Of a DNA stretch of 64,000 nt, positions 50,796 through 60,536 are shown one piece after another. The first letter of the stretch is position 1, and each line of letters starts with the position of its first letter. Both the position numbers and the translations under genes were made by a program. Source of the DNA: an uncultured Roseibium sp. (lineage in GTDB: Bacteria > Pseudomonadota > Alphaproteobacteria > Rhizobiales > Stappiaceae); the NCBI RefSeq assembly GCF_963675985.1, contig NZ_OY780958.1, positions 558,001 to 622,000 of the forward strand, read 5' to 3'. The notes below the pieces were generated by a model. That model was not told the origin of the DNA. It saw only the letters and a list, made by a program, of their open reading frames with translations, and did no database searches.

Positions 50796-51542
50796 TCAGG
50801 CTTGACGCACGACGATCTTGGTGCCGACGGGAACGCGGCTGTAAAGGTCGATGATGTCCTGGTTGAGCAGGCGGACGCAGCCGGAAGAGACCGCATTGCC
50901 GATGGACCAGGCCTCCGCCGTCCCGTGGATACGGTACAGCGTGTCGCGGTTGCCCTCGAAGATATAAAGCGCACGGGCTCCGAGCGGATTACCGAGCCCC
51001 GGTGGCATGCCATTGCGATACTTCTCCAGATCCGGCTCGCGGGCGATCATTTCCGAAGGCGGCGTCCAGGTCGGCCATTCCTTCTTGCGCGCGATTCGTG
51101 CCTTTCCGCCCCACCTGAAGCCGTCCCGCCCGATACCGACGCCGTAGCGCATCGCCTTGCCGTTTTCCATGGTCAGGTAGAGAAAGCGGTTCGGCGTATC
51201 GACGATGATCGTGCCGATCGTTTCCGGACTGGTGTAGTTGACGATCTGCCGATAATAACGCGGGTCGATCTTGCTGAGATCGACGGCCGGTATCGGAAAG
51301 CGTTCTTCCGGCATGGCGCGGTACATGCGCAGGACATCGGGCGGATATCGCCGGACGGTGCCGGGGGCGGTCCGCGGGTTCGCCGGATAGGCCCCTTGTG
51401 CCGGATAGGTGCCGTACTCGGACGGATACCGGGCCATTTGCTCGGGCGTCGGATAGGGAATCCGTTGCCGGTTGGCGGTGGAGCAGCCGGCGAGGATGGA
51501 GCTTCCGGCTCCGATCAGGAACGAACGTCGGGTAAATTGCAT
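50796..51542 (-). CDS. L,D-transpeptidase (YkuD) lipoprotein
   Basis: About 248 residues. MQFTRRSFLIGAGSSILAGCS combines a twin-Arg signal and a lipobox Cys. The YkuD domain has IHGTAEAWSIGNAVSSGCVRL with catalytic His and Cys. It forms 3-3 peptidoglycan cross-links or attaches proteins to the wall. ATG 51542 is preferred to the upstream TTG 51560. Confidence 0.92.
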   Translation of the reverse strand: MQFTRRSFLIGAGSSILAGCSTANRQRIPYPTPEQMARYPSEYGTYPAQGAYPANPRTAPGTVRRYPPDVLRMYRAMPEERFPIPAVDLSKIDPRYYRQIVNYTSPETIGTIIVDTPNRFLYLTMENGKAMRYGVGIGRDGFRWGGKARIARKKEWPTWTPPSEMIAREPDLEKYRNGMPPGLGNPLGARALYIFEGNRDTLYRIHGTAEAWSIGNAVSSGCVRLLNQDIIDLYSRVPVGTKIVVRQA

Positions 51543-51647
51543 CTTCAAGCCTGTTTCCAAAAACGTCAGGGGGCGCTGCGGAAGTTTCGCCTTTGAAACT
51601 TTCCCGTAGCTTTGCTGAATGATTCAACGCACGAAGCGCGAACGGGT

Positions 51648-52031
51648 TCAGGAGACGGCATTCTTTGGAGGCGGTGAGGCGACGCGAACGGTCACACCGC
51701 TGACGGCTTTGTTGTCGTGTTCTCGTGCCGGGGCTTGTGCAATCGGACCGTTTGTATCCGGCAAAAATGCAGCATGAAGGGCCGGCTGGAGGCAGTTTCG
51801 TCCCTTGCACCGGCTTGAGGCGGTCTTGTCGGAATGGTTTTTCTGGGCGTCAGCCAGGGCTTGATGAAGTGCGCCGGAGGACGGCATGTTCTGGACAAGC
51901 GAGGCGGTGCCCGCGTTTTCAAGCGAACGCGTACCGGCCAGGGAAGGACCGCAGGCCATGACAATGAGCGCGGCCAGCGTGAGTGCCCGCGCTATCATTC
52001 TGCCGATACTGAAGATTCCTGACCGATGCAT
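51648..52031 (-). CDS. Possible secreted protein, unknown
   Basis: 127 residues from ATG 52031, or fewer from ATG 51998. The signal-like segment ALTLAALIVMACGPSLAG and a mature part with two Cys (SRCKGRNCLQ) suggest export. No family recognised, and it could be spurious, but the gap between neighbours would otherwise be over 500 bases. Confidence 0.45.
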   Translation of the reverse strand: MHRSGIFSIGRMIARALTLAALIVMACGPSLAGTRSLENAGTASLVQNMPSSGALHQALADAQKNHSDKTASSRCKGRNCLQPALHAAFLPDTNGPIAQAPAREHDNKAVSGVTVRVASPPPKNAVS

Positions 52032-52096
52032 GCTGTCTGCATGACCTGCAATTGTGGCCAGTCTGTGTATCGGCCCCGATCACATCCGCGTGATAT

Positions 52097-52606
52097 TTAG
52101 CCTGCCGAGTCCTTTGCAAGCGGCGGCTGGAACTGCCAGCCCATGTCCCACGGGAAATAGATCCAGGTGTCCTGGGACACTTCGGTGACAAACGTATCGA
52201 CCATCGGGCAGCCGATCGGCTTGGCGTAGACGGTGGCGAAATGCGCCTTGGGCAGCATCTCGCGAACGACCTTGGCCGTCTTCCCCGTGTCAACCAGATC
52301 GTCGATCACCAGGACGCCGCTGCCCTGGCCTTCCTCCAGATCGACCACCTTGGGGTCGACCGGCTTGATCACCTCGAGTTCGCCCTGGTTTTCATAGTCG
52401 TGATAAGAGGCGATGCACACGGTTTCGATGGTGCGGATGCCGAGTTCGCGGGCAACGATGGCGGCCGGTACCAGGCCGCCGCGGGTGATGCACACGATGG
52501 CCTTCCAGTCGCCCTGGCCCGACAGGCGCCAGGCCAGCGCCCGAGCGTCCCGGTGGAACATGTCCCAGGAGACCGGGAAGGCTTTGTTCTGTTGGTTGGA
52601 TTCCAT
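52097..52606 (-). CDS. gpt: Xanthine phosphoribosyltransferase
   Basis: 169 residues. The PRPP loop VLVIDDLVDTGKTAK and the C-terminal DTWIYFPWDMGWQFQPPL are diagnostic for Gpt. It salvages xanthine and guanine to their nucleotides. It lies 14 bases after the CinA-N-type gene, probably in one operon. Confidence 0.95.
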   Translation of the reverse strand: MESNQQNKAFPVSWDMFHRDARALAWRLSGQGDWKAIVCITRGGLVPAAIVARELGIRTIETVCIASYHDYENQGELEVIKPVDPKVVDLEEGQGSGVLVIDDLVDTGKTAKVVREMLPKAHFATVYAKPIGCPMVDTFVTEVSQDTWIYFPWDMGWQFQPPLAKDSAG

Positions 52607-52620
52607 GGGCTTTCCTTCAA

Positions 52621-53367
52621 CTATTGTCCGGCAGCCTCGCGGACCGCGTCCGCCACGGCATCGGCTGCCCGGTTCATAACGGTTTCGTCCCGTGAACGGA
52701 CGACGATCTGGGTGGTAAAACGGCCGTCGGTCGCTCGCGGATAGGAGCCGATCAGCGTTTCGGGAAATTCGTTCTGGATGTCGCGCAGGCGTTCGGCGAT
52801 CCGGCTTTCGGGCAGGTCCGCGTCGACGGTGCGCGACAGCATCTTCCGGCCGGTTTTCAGGGTCGGCGCGATCGCATCGAGCATCGCCTGCATGATGGAG
52901 GGGACACCGGCCATTACGTGGACGTTTTCGATCCGGAAACCCGGCGCCTTGGAAACGGCGTTGGCAATCAGATCCGCGCCGTCGGGGATCCGTGCCATCC
53001 GCAGTCGAGCAGGCGTGAGCTGGCCCGGAGGAAAATGCGCTTCGAGGATTGCCTGGGCCCTCGGGTCGACGTCGATGCCGACGCCGAAGGCTTCGGCGAT
53101 GCTGTCGGCGGTGATGTCGTCATGGGTCGGGCCGATGCCGCCGGAGGTGAATACATAGGTGTATCGGCTGCGCAGCGCGTTGACGGCCTCGACGATCCGC
53201 TCCGTTATATCTGGAACGATGCGGACCTCGCACAGGTCGATGCCGATCGCGGTCAGATAGTCGGCCAGAAAGCCGATGTTCTTGTCCTTGGTCCGACCGG
53301 ATAAGATTTCGTCGCCGATGACGAGAAACCCGGCTGTGACTTCTTCCTCTGCCTTATCCGCCGTCAT
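52621..53367 (-). CDS. CinA-N/MoaB-type molybdopterin-binding protein
   Basis: 248 residues. FLVIGDEILSGRTKDKN and FTSGGIGPTHDDITADSIA are the MoCF (molybdopterin-binding) motifs, as in the N-terminal half of CinA. The nicotinamide-nucleotide deamidase C-domain is absent, so this is the stand-alone form. Its precise activity is not certain. It precedes gpt. Confidence 0.9.
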   Translation of the reverse strand: MTADKAEEEVTAGFLVIGDEILSGRTKDKNIGFLADYLTAIGIDLCEVRIVPDITERIVEAVNALRSRYTYVFTSGGIGPTHDDITADSIAEAFGVGIDVDPRAQAILEAHFPPGQLTPARLRMARIPDGADLIANAVSKAPGFRIENVHVMAGVPSIMQAMLDAIAPTLKTGRKMLSRTVDADLPESRIAERLRDIQNEFPETLIGSYPRATDGRFTTQIVVRSRDETVMNRAADAVADAVREAAGQ

Positions 53368-53496
53368 GGCAGACCTCCCGGAAATTGTTGGCCGGAAATC
53401 GTTGGCCGGAATTTGGTTGGGGGAAGCCTTTAGCCCAGACTGAGGCGCGGCTCAAGGTTTCGCTTGGGGAAACCCTGCGCAGAGTGTCTGTTTGCT

Positions 53497-54681
53497 CTAG
53501 AGGGGCGGTGTCCAGCCGTAGATCCAGTCCTGGCGGGCGGACAGCCGGTCAGGGGGCATGAGTTTCATCACCGTATTGCGGCCGACAGCCATCGGGCCGC
53601 TCAAGTGATAGATGCGACCGTTCTCGACGGCCGTCTCCTGTACTTTCTTCACCCGCTTCCTGCGGTCTGCCTCATAGGCCTTCAAAACGGTCCGGACATT
53701 TGTTGCGGTAGGGGGGAAGTGGTGGGCAAGGACGGCTGCGTCCTCGATCGCCATGGCCGCGCCCTGGGCGGCAAAGGGCAGCATGGCGTGAGCGGCATCT
53801 CCCAGGAGCGCGATCTTGCCGTCGCTCCAGGGGCCGTTTGCATCAACGCCGCACAGCGCCCATTTGAGCCAGGTGTCTGGCTTTTCCAGCAGCGTCTTGA
53901 CGCCGGCGGCCCAATTGCCGAAGTGGTCGAGCAGGGCGGTGCGGTCCGCTGTTGCCGACCAGCCTTCCTCGGTCCATCTTTCAGGTACGAGAGCCACCAG
54001 GTTGAATTCCCGGCCCGCGCAGATCGGATAGTGTACGAGATGGGCGTTCGGGCCAAGCCAGAGGCCGGTGCGGGTGAGCAAGTCGTCATCGACGCGTTCC
54101 GCGGGCAGGGTGGCCCGATAGGCCGTCAGGCCGGTGTAGTCCGCCTCTCTGTGGCCGGGAACCCGATTGCGGATACTCGACCAGACACCGTCGGCACCGA
54201 TCAGGGCCTTGGCCGAAATCTGGGCGAGGATATCCCCGGTCTGGACATGGCATTGCACGATCCCGTCGGGCGTGTCGCTGATCTCGATAATCTCGCTTCC
54301 CAGCCGGATTTCGATCCTGCCCTGGTCCAGGGCGTGGTCGAACAGGGTCCTTTGCAGATCGGCACGGTGGACAACGAGGTAGGGGGCACCATGGCGCGTC
54401 GCGATCCGGTCGCCGAGTTCGATACTGGCGATTTCGCGACCCGTTCTGCCGGAAGCGATGCGGATGGCGCGGGGCGCGACCGCATGAGGCATCAGACGGT
54501 CCAGGACACCAAGTTCCTTCAGAACACGGCAGGCATTGGGCGACAGCTGCAGTCCCGCGCCGACCTCGGCCAGTTCGCCGGCCCTTTCGACGACGAGCAC
54601 ATCATGCCCTCTGGCGCCGAGCGCCAGGGCCGCGCTTAGTCCGCCGATCCCTGCACCGGCGATGACAACTGGAAGGTCCAT
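53497..54681 (-). CDS. FAD-dependent aromatic monooxygenase
   Basis: 394 residues. VVIAGAGIGGLSAALAL gives the FAD Rossmann motif, LIGADGVWSSIR the DG-type segment, and LLGDAAHAMLPFAAQGAAMAIED the second FAD motif. The group includes salicylate 1-monooxygenase-like enzymes. The substrate is not known. It starts 23 bases upstream of the zinc-finger gene's end. Confidence 0.9.
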   Translation of the reverse strand: MDLPVVIAGAGIGGLSAALALGARGHDVLVVERAGELAEVGAGLQLSPNACRVLKELGVLDRLMPHAVAPRAIRIASGRTGREIASIELGDRIATRHGAPYLVVHRADLQRTLFDHALDQGRIEIRLGSEIIEISDTPDGIVQCHVQTGDILAQISAKALIGADGVWSSIRNRVPGHREADYTGLTAYRATLPAERVDDDLLTRTGLWLGPNAHLVHYPICAGREFNLVALVPERWTEEGWSATADRTALLDHFGNWAAGVKTLLEKPDTWLKWALCGVDANGPWSDGKIALLGDAAHAMLPFAAQGAAMAIEDAAVLAHHFPPTATNVRTVLKAYEADRRKRVKKVQETAVENGRIYHLSGPMAVGRNTVMKLMPPDRLSARQDWIYGWTPPL

Positions 54682-54703
54682 ATCGGATGCCGGAGGTTTC
54701 CGG

Positions 54704-54949
54704 TCAGGCTGCTTCCGGGGTCCAGATGCAGTCGTTCGGAGAGGATTCGGTGGGTTTCAGGGTCGCGTCGTACTTGTAGAGCGTGGAGCAATACGGGCAG
54801 ACGACTTCGTCGCTGTCTCCCATGTCGAGGAAGACATGCGGATGATCGAAGGGGGGATTCGCGCCGATGCACATGAATTCACGTGCGCCGATCGCAATCG
54901 AATCGTGACCGCTGGTGTTCTGGAAGTGCGGGACGACATGATCCGCCAT
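54704..54949 (-). CDS. Zinc-finger zf-CHCC domain protein
   Basis: 81 residues. The FMCIGANPPFDHPHVFLDM segment and VVCPYCSTLYKY hold the C-x-H-x-C-x-C metal ligands of zf-CHCC, the fold of mitochondrial NDUFS6. In alphaproteobacteria it is linked to complex I. ATG 54949 gives the family's usual start. Confidence 0.85.
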   Translation of the reverse strand: MADHVVPHFQNTSGHDSIAIGAREFMCIGANPPFDHPHVFLDMGDSDEVVCPYCSTLYKYDATLKPTESSPNDCIWTPEAA

Positions 54950-55183
54950 GGGGTCAATCCATTCCATTCGTGAGTAGGCAATTCGTTGCGGACCATACTG
55001 GTTTGTTTGGCAAAAGGGTAGAGGGGCAGGGCGGGGAATTATCGATTGTCCCGTCTCTGGAACGCGGCCTTGGCAATAGAGCATTCACCGAGGCGCGATG
55101 GGAAGAAGGCTTTACCGGACGGCCTCATTGGACATAAGCTATCGGGCAACAAGGTTCCCTTTACGTAAGAGTAAATTCATACA

Positions 55184-55939
55184 ATGCCGCACTTTCACCT
55201 AGACGGACTCGATATCGCCTATCTGGACGAGGGCGCAGGCGATCCGATCCTGCTCATTCACGGGTTTGCCTCCAACAAGACCATCAACTGGGTCTATCCG
55301 GGCTGGGTGGATCTCCTGGTGAAATCGGGCCGGCGGGTGATCGCCGTCGATAACCGTGGTCACGGCGAAAGCAGCAAGTTCTACGATCCGGCCGCCTATG
55401 GCGCGCCGATCATGGCGGAGGATGCTCGCAAGCTGCTCGATCATTTGCGGATAGAGCGCACGGATGTCATGGGCTATTCCATGGGGGCCCGCATTTCCGC
55501 CTTCCTGACGCTCAATCATCCGGACCGGGTCAACCGGGTGATTTTCGGCGGACTGGGCTACGGCATGATATCGGGTGTCGGCGATCCGGAGCCGATCGCG
55601 ACGGCCCTGGAGGCGGAGCGGCTCCAGGACGTATCTGATCGAACGGGCCGGGCGTTCCGGGCCTTTGCGGACCAGACCCAATCCGACCGGCTGGCGTTGG
55701 CTGCCTGCATACGCTCTTCTCGGCAGAAAATTTCCGAAGCCGATGTGGCGGGGATCACGCGTCCGGCTCTGATTGCGGTCGGAACCAAGGACGATATCGC
55801 AGGTTCGCCCCAACGGCTGGCCGACCTTATGCAGGATGCGCGGGTCCTGGAAATCCCGAACCGGGACCACATGGTCGCGGTCGGCGACAAGGTCTACAAG
55901 CAGGGCGTTCTGGATTTTCTGGACGGGAGTGAGGCATGA
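55184..55939 (+). CDS. Alpha/beta-fold hydrolase
   Basis: 251 residues. ILLIHGFASNKTINW (oxyanion hole), DVMGYSMGARISAFL (nucleophile Ser in GYSMG), VGTKDDIAG (Asp) and NRDHMVAVGD (His) are all present. An active hydrolase of unknown substrate. It overlaps the next hydrolase gene by 4 bases (ATGA). Confidence 0.9.
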   Translation: MPHFHLDGLDIAYLDEGAGDPILLIHGFASNKTINWVYPGWVDLLVKSGRRVIAVDNRGHGESSKFYDPAAYGAPIMAEDARKLLDHLRIERTDVMGYSMGARISAFLTLNHPDRVNRVIFGGLGYGMISGVGDPEPIATALEAERLQDVSDRTGRAFRAFADQTQSDRLALAACIRSSRQKISEADVAGITRPALIAVGTKDDIAGSPQRLADLMQDARVLEIPNRDHMVAVGDKVYKQGVLDFLDGSEA

Positions 55940-56820
55940 CGGGCGAGCGCGTTGAATTCACGGGGAATGAAAACAACAAGCTGATTGCAGACCGGTATGG
56001 AGACAGCGGCCAGCCGGTTATCCTGCTTCATGGCGGCGGTCAGACCCGACACTCCTGGGACGCGGCGGCTGAAAGCATCGCCCGTCAGGGGCATGTGGTT
56101 TACTGCCTGGACCAGCGCGGTCATGGGGAAAGCGATTGGGTGCCGTCCGGAAACTATGAATTTCAGGACTACGCCATGGACCTGATCGCGGTTGCAGACC
56201 GGGTGGCGGGGCTTCACGGCGCGCGACCGGTCCTGGTCGGGGCTTCCCTCGGCGGACTGGCCGGCATGATGGCGGAGGGAGAGCTCAAGACCGGGGCCCT
56301 GGCTGCTCTTGTTCTGGTGGATGTCACTCCGCGGATGGATCTGGGTGGGGTCAGTCGGATTCTGGGTTTCATGGCCGAGCGGGTCGAGGAAGGCTTCGCA
56401 ACGGTGGAGGAAGCCGCCGATGCCATCGAACTTTATCTGCCCAACCGCAAGCGGCCGAAGGACCTTTCCGGCCTGTCGAAGAACCTGCGTTTGCATGACG
56501 ACGGCCGTTATCGTTGGCACTGGGATCCGAAGTTCATTGCTTCAAAACATGGCAATGACAACGGGCACGCAATCGAGACCCAGCAGATCATGCTGAAGGC
56601 GGCGGCCAACCTGAAGCTGCCGGTCCTTCTGGTGCGCGGACAGAATTCCGAGCTTGTCTCCGAGGAACATGTCAAGGAATTCATCGAGCTGGTTCCCCAT
56701 GCGCATTTCACCGACATCAAGAATGCCGGACACATGGTTGCCGGTGACCGGAACGATATTTTTGCCGAGGCCGTCCAGTCGTTCATGGACAAGCTCTTCA
56801 GGAACGCCGAAGCGTCTTGA
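55936..56820 (+). CDS. Alpha/beta-fold hydrolase
   Basis: 294 residues. VILLHGGGQTRHSWD, LVGASLGGLAGMMA (Ser in GASLG), LVRGQNSELVS and IKNAGHMVAGD give a complete triad. LDQRGHGESDW is typical of peroxidase-like or epoxide hydrolase-like members. It is translationally coupled to the upstream hydrolase, but the two are not close in sequence. Confidence 0.9.
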   Translation: MTGERVEFTGNENNKLIADRYGDSGQPVILLHGGGQTRHSWDAAAESIARQGHVVYCLDQRGHGESDWVPSGNYEFQDYAMDLIAVADRVAGLHGARPVLVGASLGGLAGMMAEGELKTGALAALVLVDVTPRMDLGGVSRILGFMAERVEEGFATVEEAADAIELYLPNRKRPKDLSGLSKNLRLHDDGRYRWHWDPKFIASKHGNDNGHAIETQQIMLKAAANLKLPVLLVRGQNSELVSEEHVKEFIELVPHAHFTDIKNAGHMVAGDRNDIFAEAVQSFMDKLFRNAEAS

Positions 56821-57089
56821 AGCGGCTTGAAATCAGGGACTTGTGAGGTGTTTTGGAAGTTCGGAGCCGGATGTGGCGGGCTCCGCCGGACAGAGGATCC
56901 GACTTACTTTCGCTTCCTTTTCATCCGTATTTTTGAAAATTCCTTCAGAAATTGATTCAACGCGGATGCGCGTCCGGTTTGTTGTGTTCGTATGGAAAAG
57001 TACGGCTCTTTTCAGGGGGCAACGCGCATCGGTTGAGGTCTTGATTCCCGTCTCTCGATGCTCGATTCAGGTGCCGTTGAGAAACGGGT

Positions 57090-57908
57090 TCAGCTTCCGG
57101 TAAATACCGGCGGCCGTTTCTCCAGAAAGGCGTCCCGGCCTTCGATGACGTCCGCACTTTCGAAACAGGTCAGAGCCTCTTCTTTCGCTCGGGCGAGGGC
57201 GTCTTTGTCGCGACCGGCAGCGAAGGCATTGATCGCGCGCTTGGCCGCGCGCAGGGTGAGCGGCGCATTGTCGCCAAGCGTTCGGGCAAGGCTTTCGATG
57301 CGGGTCTCAAGGGCATCTTCGGCAACGGCTTCATCCACCAGGCCGATACGAAAAGCCGTCTCTGTGTCGATGCGTTCCGCAGTAAAGAGCAGCCGCTTGG
57401 CCGCCGATGGGCCGATGGGTTCGAGAATGTCGGCGATGGCCTCAAGCGGATAGGCAATGCCGAGGCGGGCGGCGGGGATCCCGAACAGGGCGCCTTCCGC
57501 CGCGATGCGCAGATCGCAGGCAAGAGCGATGCCCAGGCCGCCGCCGAGGCAATGGCCCCGGATCATCGCAACGACCGGTTTCTCCGCGTGTTTGAGCGCC
57601 TTGAAGGCGGCGACGTTGATGGCGTCGTAGCTTTGCGCCTTGGTGCCGTCAGATCGGGTCTCGGCGAATTCGGAAATGTCCGCCCCGGCGCAGAAGCTGG
57701 TGCCGCCCGCTCCGCGAACGACAATCGCGCGGACTTGATCGTTCCGGACGAGTTCATCGACGGCGGCCGGCATGTCCCGCCACATGGCCAGGCTCATGGC
57801 GTTGCGCCTCGGCGGGTTGTCGATGATCAGCCACCCCGTCGATCCGGTTACCTCGATCCTTAGGGAGCCAGATGATTTCGGGGTGGTTTCAGCGGTCGGC
57901 ATGGTCAT
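57090..57908 (-). CDS. Enoyl-CoA hydratase/isomerase family protein
   Basis: About 272 residues of the crotonase fold: GTSFCAGADISEFAE (oxyanion hole) and MIRGHCLGGGLGIALACDLRIA, then FGIPAARLGIAYP. The acidic residues for classical hydratase chemistry are not clearly both present, so the exact reaction is open. ATG 57908 or 57902 is the likely start; neither has a good ribosome site. Confidence 0.88.
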   Translation of the reverse strand: MTMPTAETTPKSSGSLRIEVTGSTGWLIIDNPPRRNAMSLAMWRDMPAAVDELVRNDQVRAIVVRGAGGTSFCAGADISEFAETRSDGTKAQSYDAINVAAFKALKHAEKPVVAMIRGHCLGGGLGIALACDLRIAAEGALFGIPAARLGIAYPLEAIADILEPIGPSAAKRLLFTAERIDTETAFRIGLVDEAVAEDALETRIESLARTLGDNAPLTLRAAKRAINAFAAGRDKDALARAKEEALTCFESADVIEGRDAFLEKRPPVFTGS

Positions 57909-58046
57909 TGGGAGGACTTTCTCGATGGGAAAATTAAGCTCAAAGAAACCAGCCCGACGGTGCTCCGGCAAGTTTGACTTTGGAATTAGCTCCGAACGAC
58001 CTATCTTAGGCCAACCACGTTTCACGGCTTGAAAAGGAGACAAGCC

Positions 58047-58907
58047 ATGTCGAATCCGTCCCCTCGGCAGAATGCAGCCAATCTGGCGCTTCACGACCCG
58101 GTCTGGCGTCAGCTCCGGGAAGAAGCCCAGGCGATGGTTGCCTGCGAGCCGGCTTTGTCATCGTTCGTCTATGAGACCGTGCTGAACCACGAAACGCTCG
58201 AGGAAGCGGTCGTCCATCGTCTCGGTGACCGGCTGGGACGCGATATCGTGTCCGCCTCCCTGATCCGGCAGACCTATCTGGAAGCGCTGGCCTCTGAGCC
58301 GGAGCTTGCGGAAATCTTCCGGGTCGACATCGTCTCCGTCTATGACCGCGATCCGGCATGCCACCGGCTTCTGGAGCCGGTGCTCTATTTCAAGGGCTTT
58401 CATGCGCTTCAGACCCACCGGCTGGCCAACTGGCTGTGGCGGCAGGGCCGTGAGGATTTTGCTCTCTATCTCCAAAGCCGGTCTTCCGAAGTGTTTCAGG
58501 TGGATATCCATCCGGCGGTTCCCGTCGGCCGCGGGATCTTCATCGACCACGGTACAGGCGTTGTCGTCGGCGGGACCGCGTCCATTGGCGACGATGTCTC
58601 GATCCTGCAGGGCGTCACCCTCGGCGGAACGGGCAAGGAAGGCGGCGACCGTCATCCGAAGATCCAGAATGGTGTCCTGATCGGTGCCGGGGCCAAGGTG
58701 CTCGGCAATCTGGAAATCGGCCATTGCTCGCGCATTGCCGCCGGGTCGGTCGTTCTCAGCCCGGTTCCGCCCAACACCACGGTCGCCGGCGTGCCGGCAA
58801 AGATCGTCGGCAAGGCGGGCTGTGCGGAACCCTCGCGCTCCATGGATCAGCTCATCCGCGACGAGATGGTCGGCAAGGCTGCCGTCAAGGAAGACGGGGA
58901 AAGCTGA
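58047..58907 (+). CDS. cysE: Serine O-acetyltransferase
   Basis: 286 residues. An N-terminal helical domain (DPVWRQLREEAQAM) and a left-handed beta-helix with DIHPAVPVGRGIFIDHGTGVV and GVTLGGTGKEGGDRHPKI. This is CysE, which makes O-acetylserine for cysteine. AAAAGGAG precedes the ATG. The gene is followed by the DUF3126 gene, a common pair in alphaproteobacteria. Confidence 0.96.
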   Translation: MSNPSPRQNAANLALHDPVWRQLREEAQAMVACEPALSSFVYETVLNHETLEEAVVHRLGDRLGRDIVSASLIRQTYLEALASEPELAEIFRVDIVSVYDRDPACHRLLEPVLYFKGFHALQTHRLANWLWRQGREDFALYLQSRSSEVFQVDIHPAVPVGRGIFIDHGTGVVVGGTASIGDDVSILQGVTLGGTGKEGGDRHPKIQNGVLIGAGAKVLGNLEIGHCSRIAAGSVVLSPVPPNTTVAGVPAKIVGKAGCAEPSRSMDQLIRDEMVGKAAVKEDGES

Positions 58908-58985
58908 CGAAGACGGTTGGCTTGAGGCAAAAGTCCTGTAGGGTCCGCGTCAGAACCCACTCATTGATTGCGCAGGAGAAGCGAC

Positions 58986-59201
58986 GTGAAACCCGATGAA
59001 ATCCGAAAGCTCGAAGCCTATCTGAAACAGAAATTCGAGCTGGATCGCATTCAGGTCAAAGCCCGTCCGCGCAAGGACGATTCCGCTGAAGTCTATATTG
59101 GCGAAGAATTCGTCGGCGTCATCTTCCGTGACGATGAGGACGAGGACCTGAGCTGGAATTTCCAGATGGCCATCCTTGAGATCGATCTGGACGAGGTCTG
59201 A
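58986..59201 (+). CDS. DUF3126 family protein
   Basis: 71 residues. The pattern LEAYLKQKFELDRIQVKAR followed by AEVYIGEEFVGVIFRDDEDE matches DUF3126, a small alphaproteobacterial family of unknown function. GTG 58986 has AGGAG upstream. It lies downstream of cysE and is probably co-transcribed. Confidence 0.9.
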   Translation: MKPDEIRKLEAYLKQKFELDRIQVKARPRKDDSAEVYIGEEFVGVIFRDDEDEDLSWNFQMAILEIDLDEV

Positions 59202-59221
59202 GGCCTTTTGGGTCCAGACCT

Positions 59222-59944
59222 TTAATTTTTCCCGATTTCGAGCGTGCGGACCAGTTCAACGGCCCGCCGCTCCAGTCTTCCCCAATTGGCGAGAAGCGCC
59301 TCTTCGAAACGGTAAGTCAAAAGCAGTCCGTCGGACAGCTCCCGCTGTGCCGTGCAGATGGCGATCGTACTGCTCAGGGATTGACGGCAACGGGCGATGA
59401 AGCCTGTCTCGCTGCCCGGCTCGTAGACGATCTGATCCCGGGCGCCGATCGGGCTTGAAAGCGTTAAAACTTTGAGGCCTGCAGGACCGGTTCCCTCTTT
59501 TCCCCTGGCCAGACGCCTGTAGACCGGATCAAGCCTGTCGCGCATGGTTTCGCCGCGCGCATTCCTGCCGATATCCAGAAGCACCACGTTGGAGCCTTCA
59601 CCGAAGGCTGCGAACTGGTCCGCTTTGTTCTTTTCGAAGCCGGACATGGAGGGCCACAGAACGCCCAGATGCAGGGTCGACAGGTGTTCTCCAGGTTGCT
59701 TGACGCCGAGCCGATGGGCAGGGGTCCGGATCATGTTCACGGGGACTTCGAAGGCCTGGCCGCCGACGAAAACGGTCCGGCTTCCGGGCTCGTCTGCCCA
59801 TTCCATTTCCCCATTCCAGTATCCTGTCCAACGTGCAGCCAGATACAGCACATACACCAGGGTCAGCACTGCCATGGCGGCTGTCAAATAGGTGAAATAC
59901 CTCGGGCTGATGCCGCTCGAGGCGGGGAGCACAAGCACGGTCAA
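59222..59944 (-). CDS. Membrane-anchored protein of unknown function
   Basis: 240 residues. One N-terminal transmembrane helix (YLTAAMAVLTLVYVLYLAA), then an outer domain with two Cys (FIARCRQSL and IAICTAQRE). I do not recognise a named family, though such proteins are conserved in Stappiaceae-like genomes as far as I recall. It converges on the DUF3126 gene. Confidence 0.75.
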   Translation of the reverse strand: MTVLVLPASSGISPRYFTYLTAAMAVLTLVYVLYLAARWTGYWNGEMEWADEPGSRTVFVGGQAFEVPVNMIRTPAHRLGVKQPGEHLSTLHLGVLWPSMSGFEKNKADQFAAFGEGSNVVLLDIGRNARGETMRDRLDPVYRRLARGKEGTGPAGLKVLTLSSPIGARDQIVYEPGSETGFIARCRQSLSSTIAICTAQRELSDGLLLTYRFEEALLANWGRLERRAVELVRTLEIGKN

Positions 59945-60179
59945 CGACCGGCTCCCGGCGTTTCATATTGGCCGGGCCATGTGCATGAACCGTCTCGATG
60001 GGAGACGGCTGTCCCGAAACGGGATGGGGTATCGCTCATCATTTCCAGCATGGGCCAGGATTTCTGTCCGAATTGGCAGGAGGGCTGGCCGGGACTCAAA
60101 ACGGCACGGCGCTTGCACTTGACCCTTAACAAATTCTAAAGCAGCTTCAGCTTGTAAAAGTTAACAAAGGGTTAATGTT

Positions 60180-60506
60180 GTGTTGTTCCAGCTTTTCGTC
60201 GCGCTGTACATTGGTTGTGCGGGGTTTGTCTCAGCAGGCATAATTGGCAGCTTTTACCAGTTGGTGACCGATCAGCCGCCGCGTTTCAATTTTGCCGTGG
60301 ATAGCGTGATCGGCACGATCACCGCCATCGGTGTGTGTGTGCTCGCCGGTCCCTTCATCATCATGCGCAATGCCATTCGCGGTCGCCGAATCGAAGGCAG
60401 GCCGATCGGCTGGCTGGTCGCCTCGTCGACGATCGCCGGCATGTGGAGCATCTGCTCCGGCCTTCTGGTCATGCAGTGCGCCTTGAGTATTGCCGGCAAG
60501 TTCTAA
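60180..60506 (+). CDS. Small three-helix membrane protein
   Basis: 108 residues, GTG start. Three hydrophobic segments (FQLFVALYIGCAGFVSAGII, SVIGTITAIGVCVLAGPFII and WLVASSTIAGMWSICSGLLV). It resembles the DUF6949 group. Function unknown. The 30 bases to the gamma carbonic anhydrase gene suggest an operon. Confidence 0.8.
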   Translation: MLFQLFVALYIGCAGFVSAGIIGSFYQLVTDQPPRFNFAVDSVIGTITAIGVCVLAGPFIIMRNAIRGRRIEGRPIGWLVASSTIAGMWSICSGLLVMQCALSIAGKF

Positions 60507-60536
60507 CCGACACGATGTGAGTGGGAAGGGAAGCGC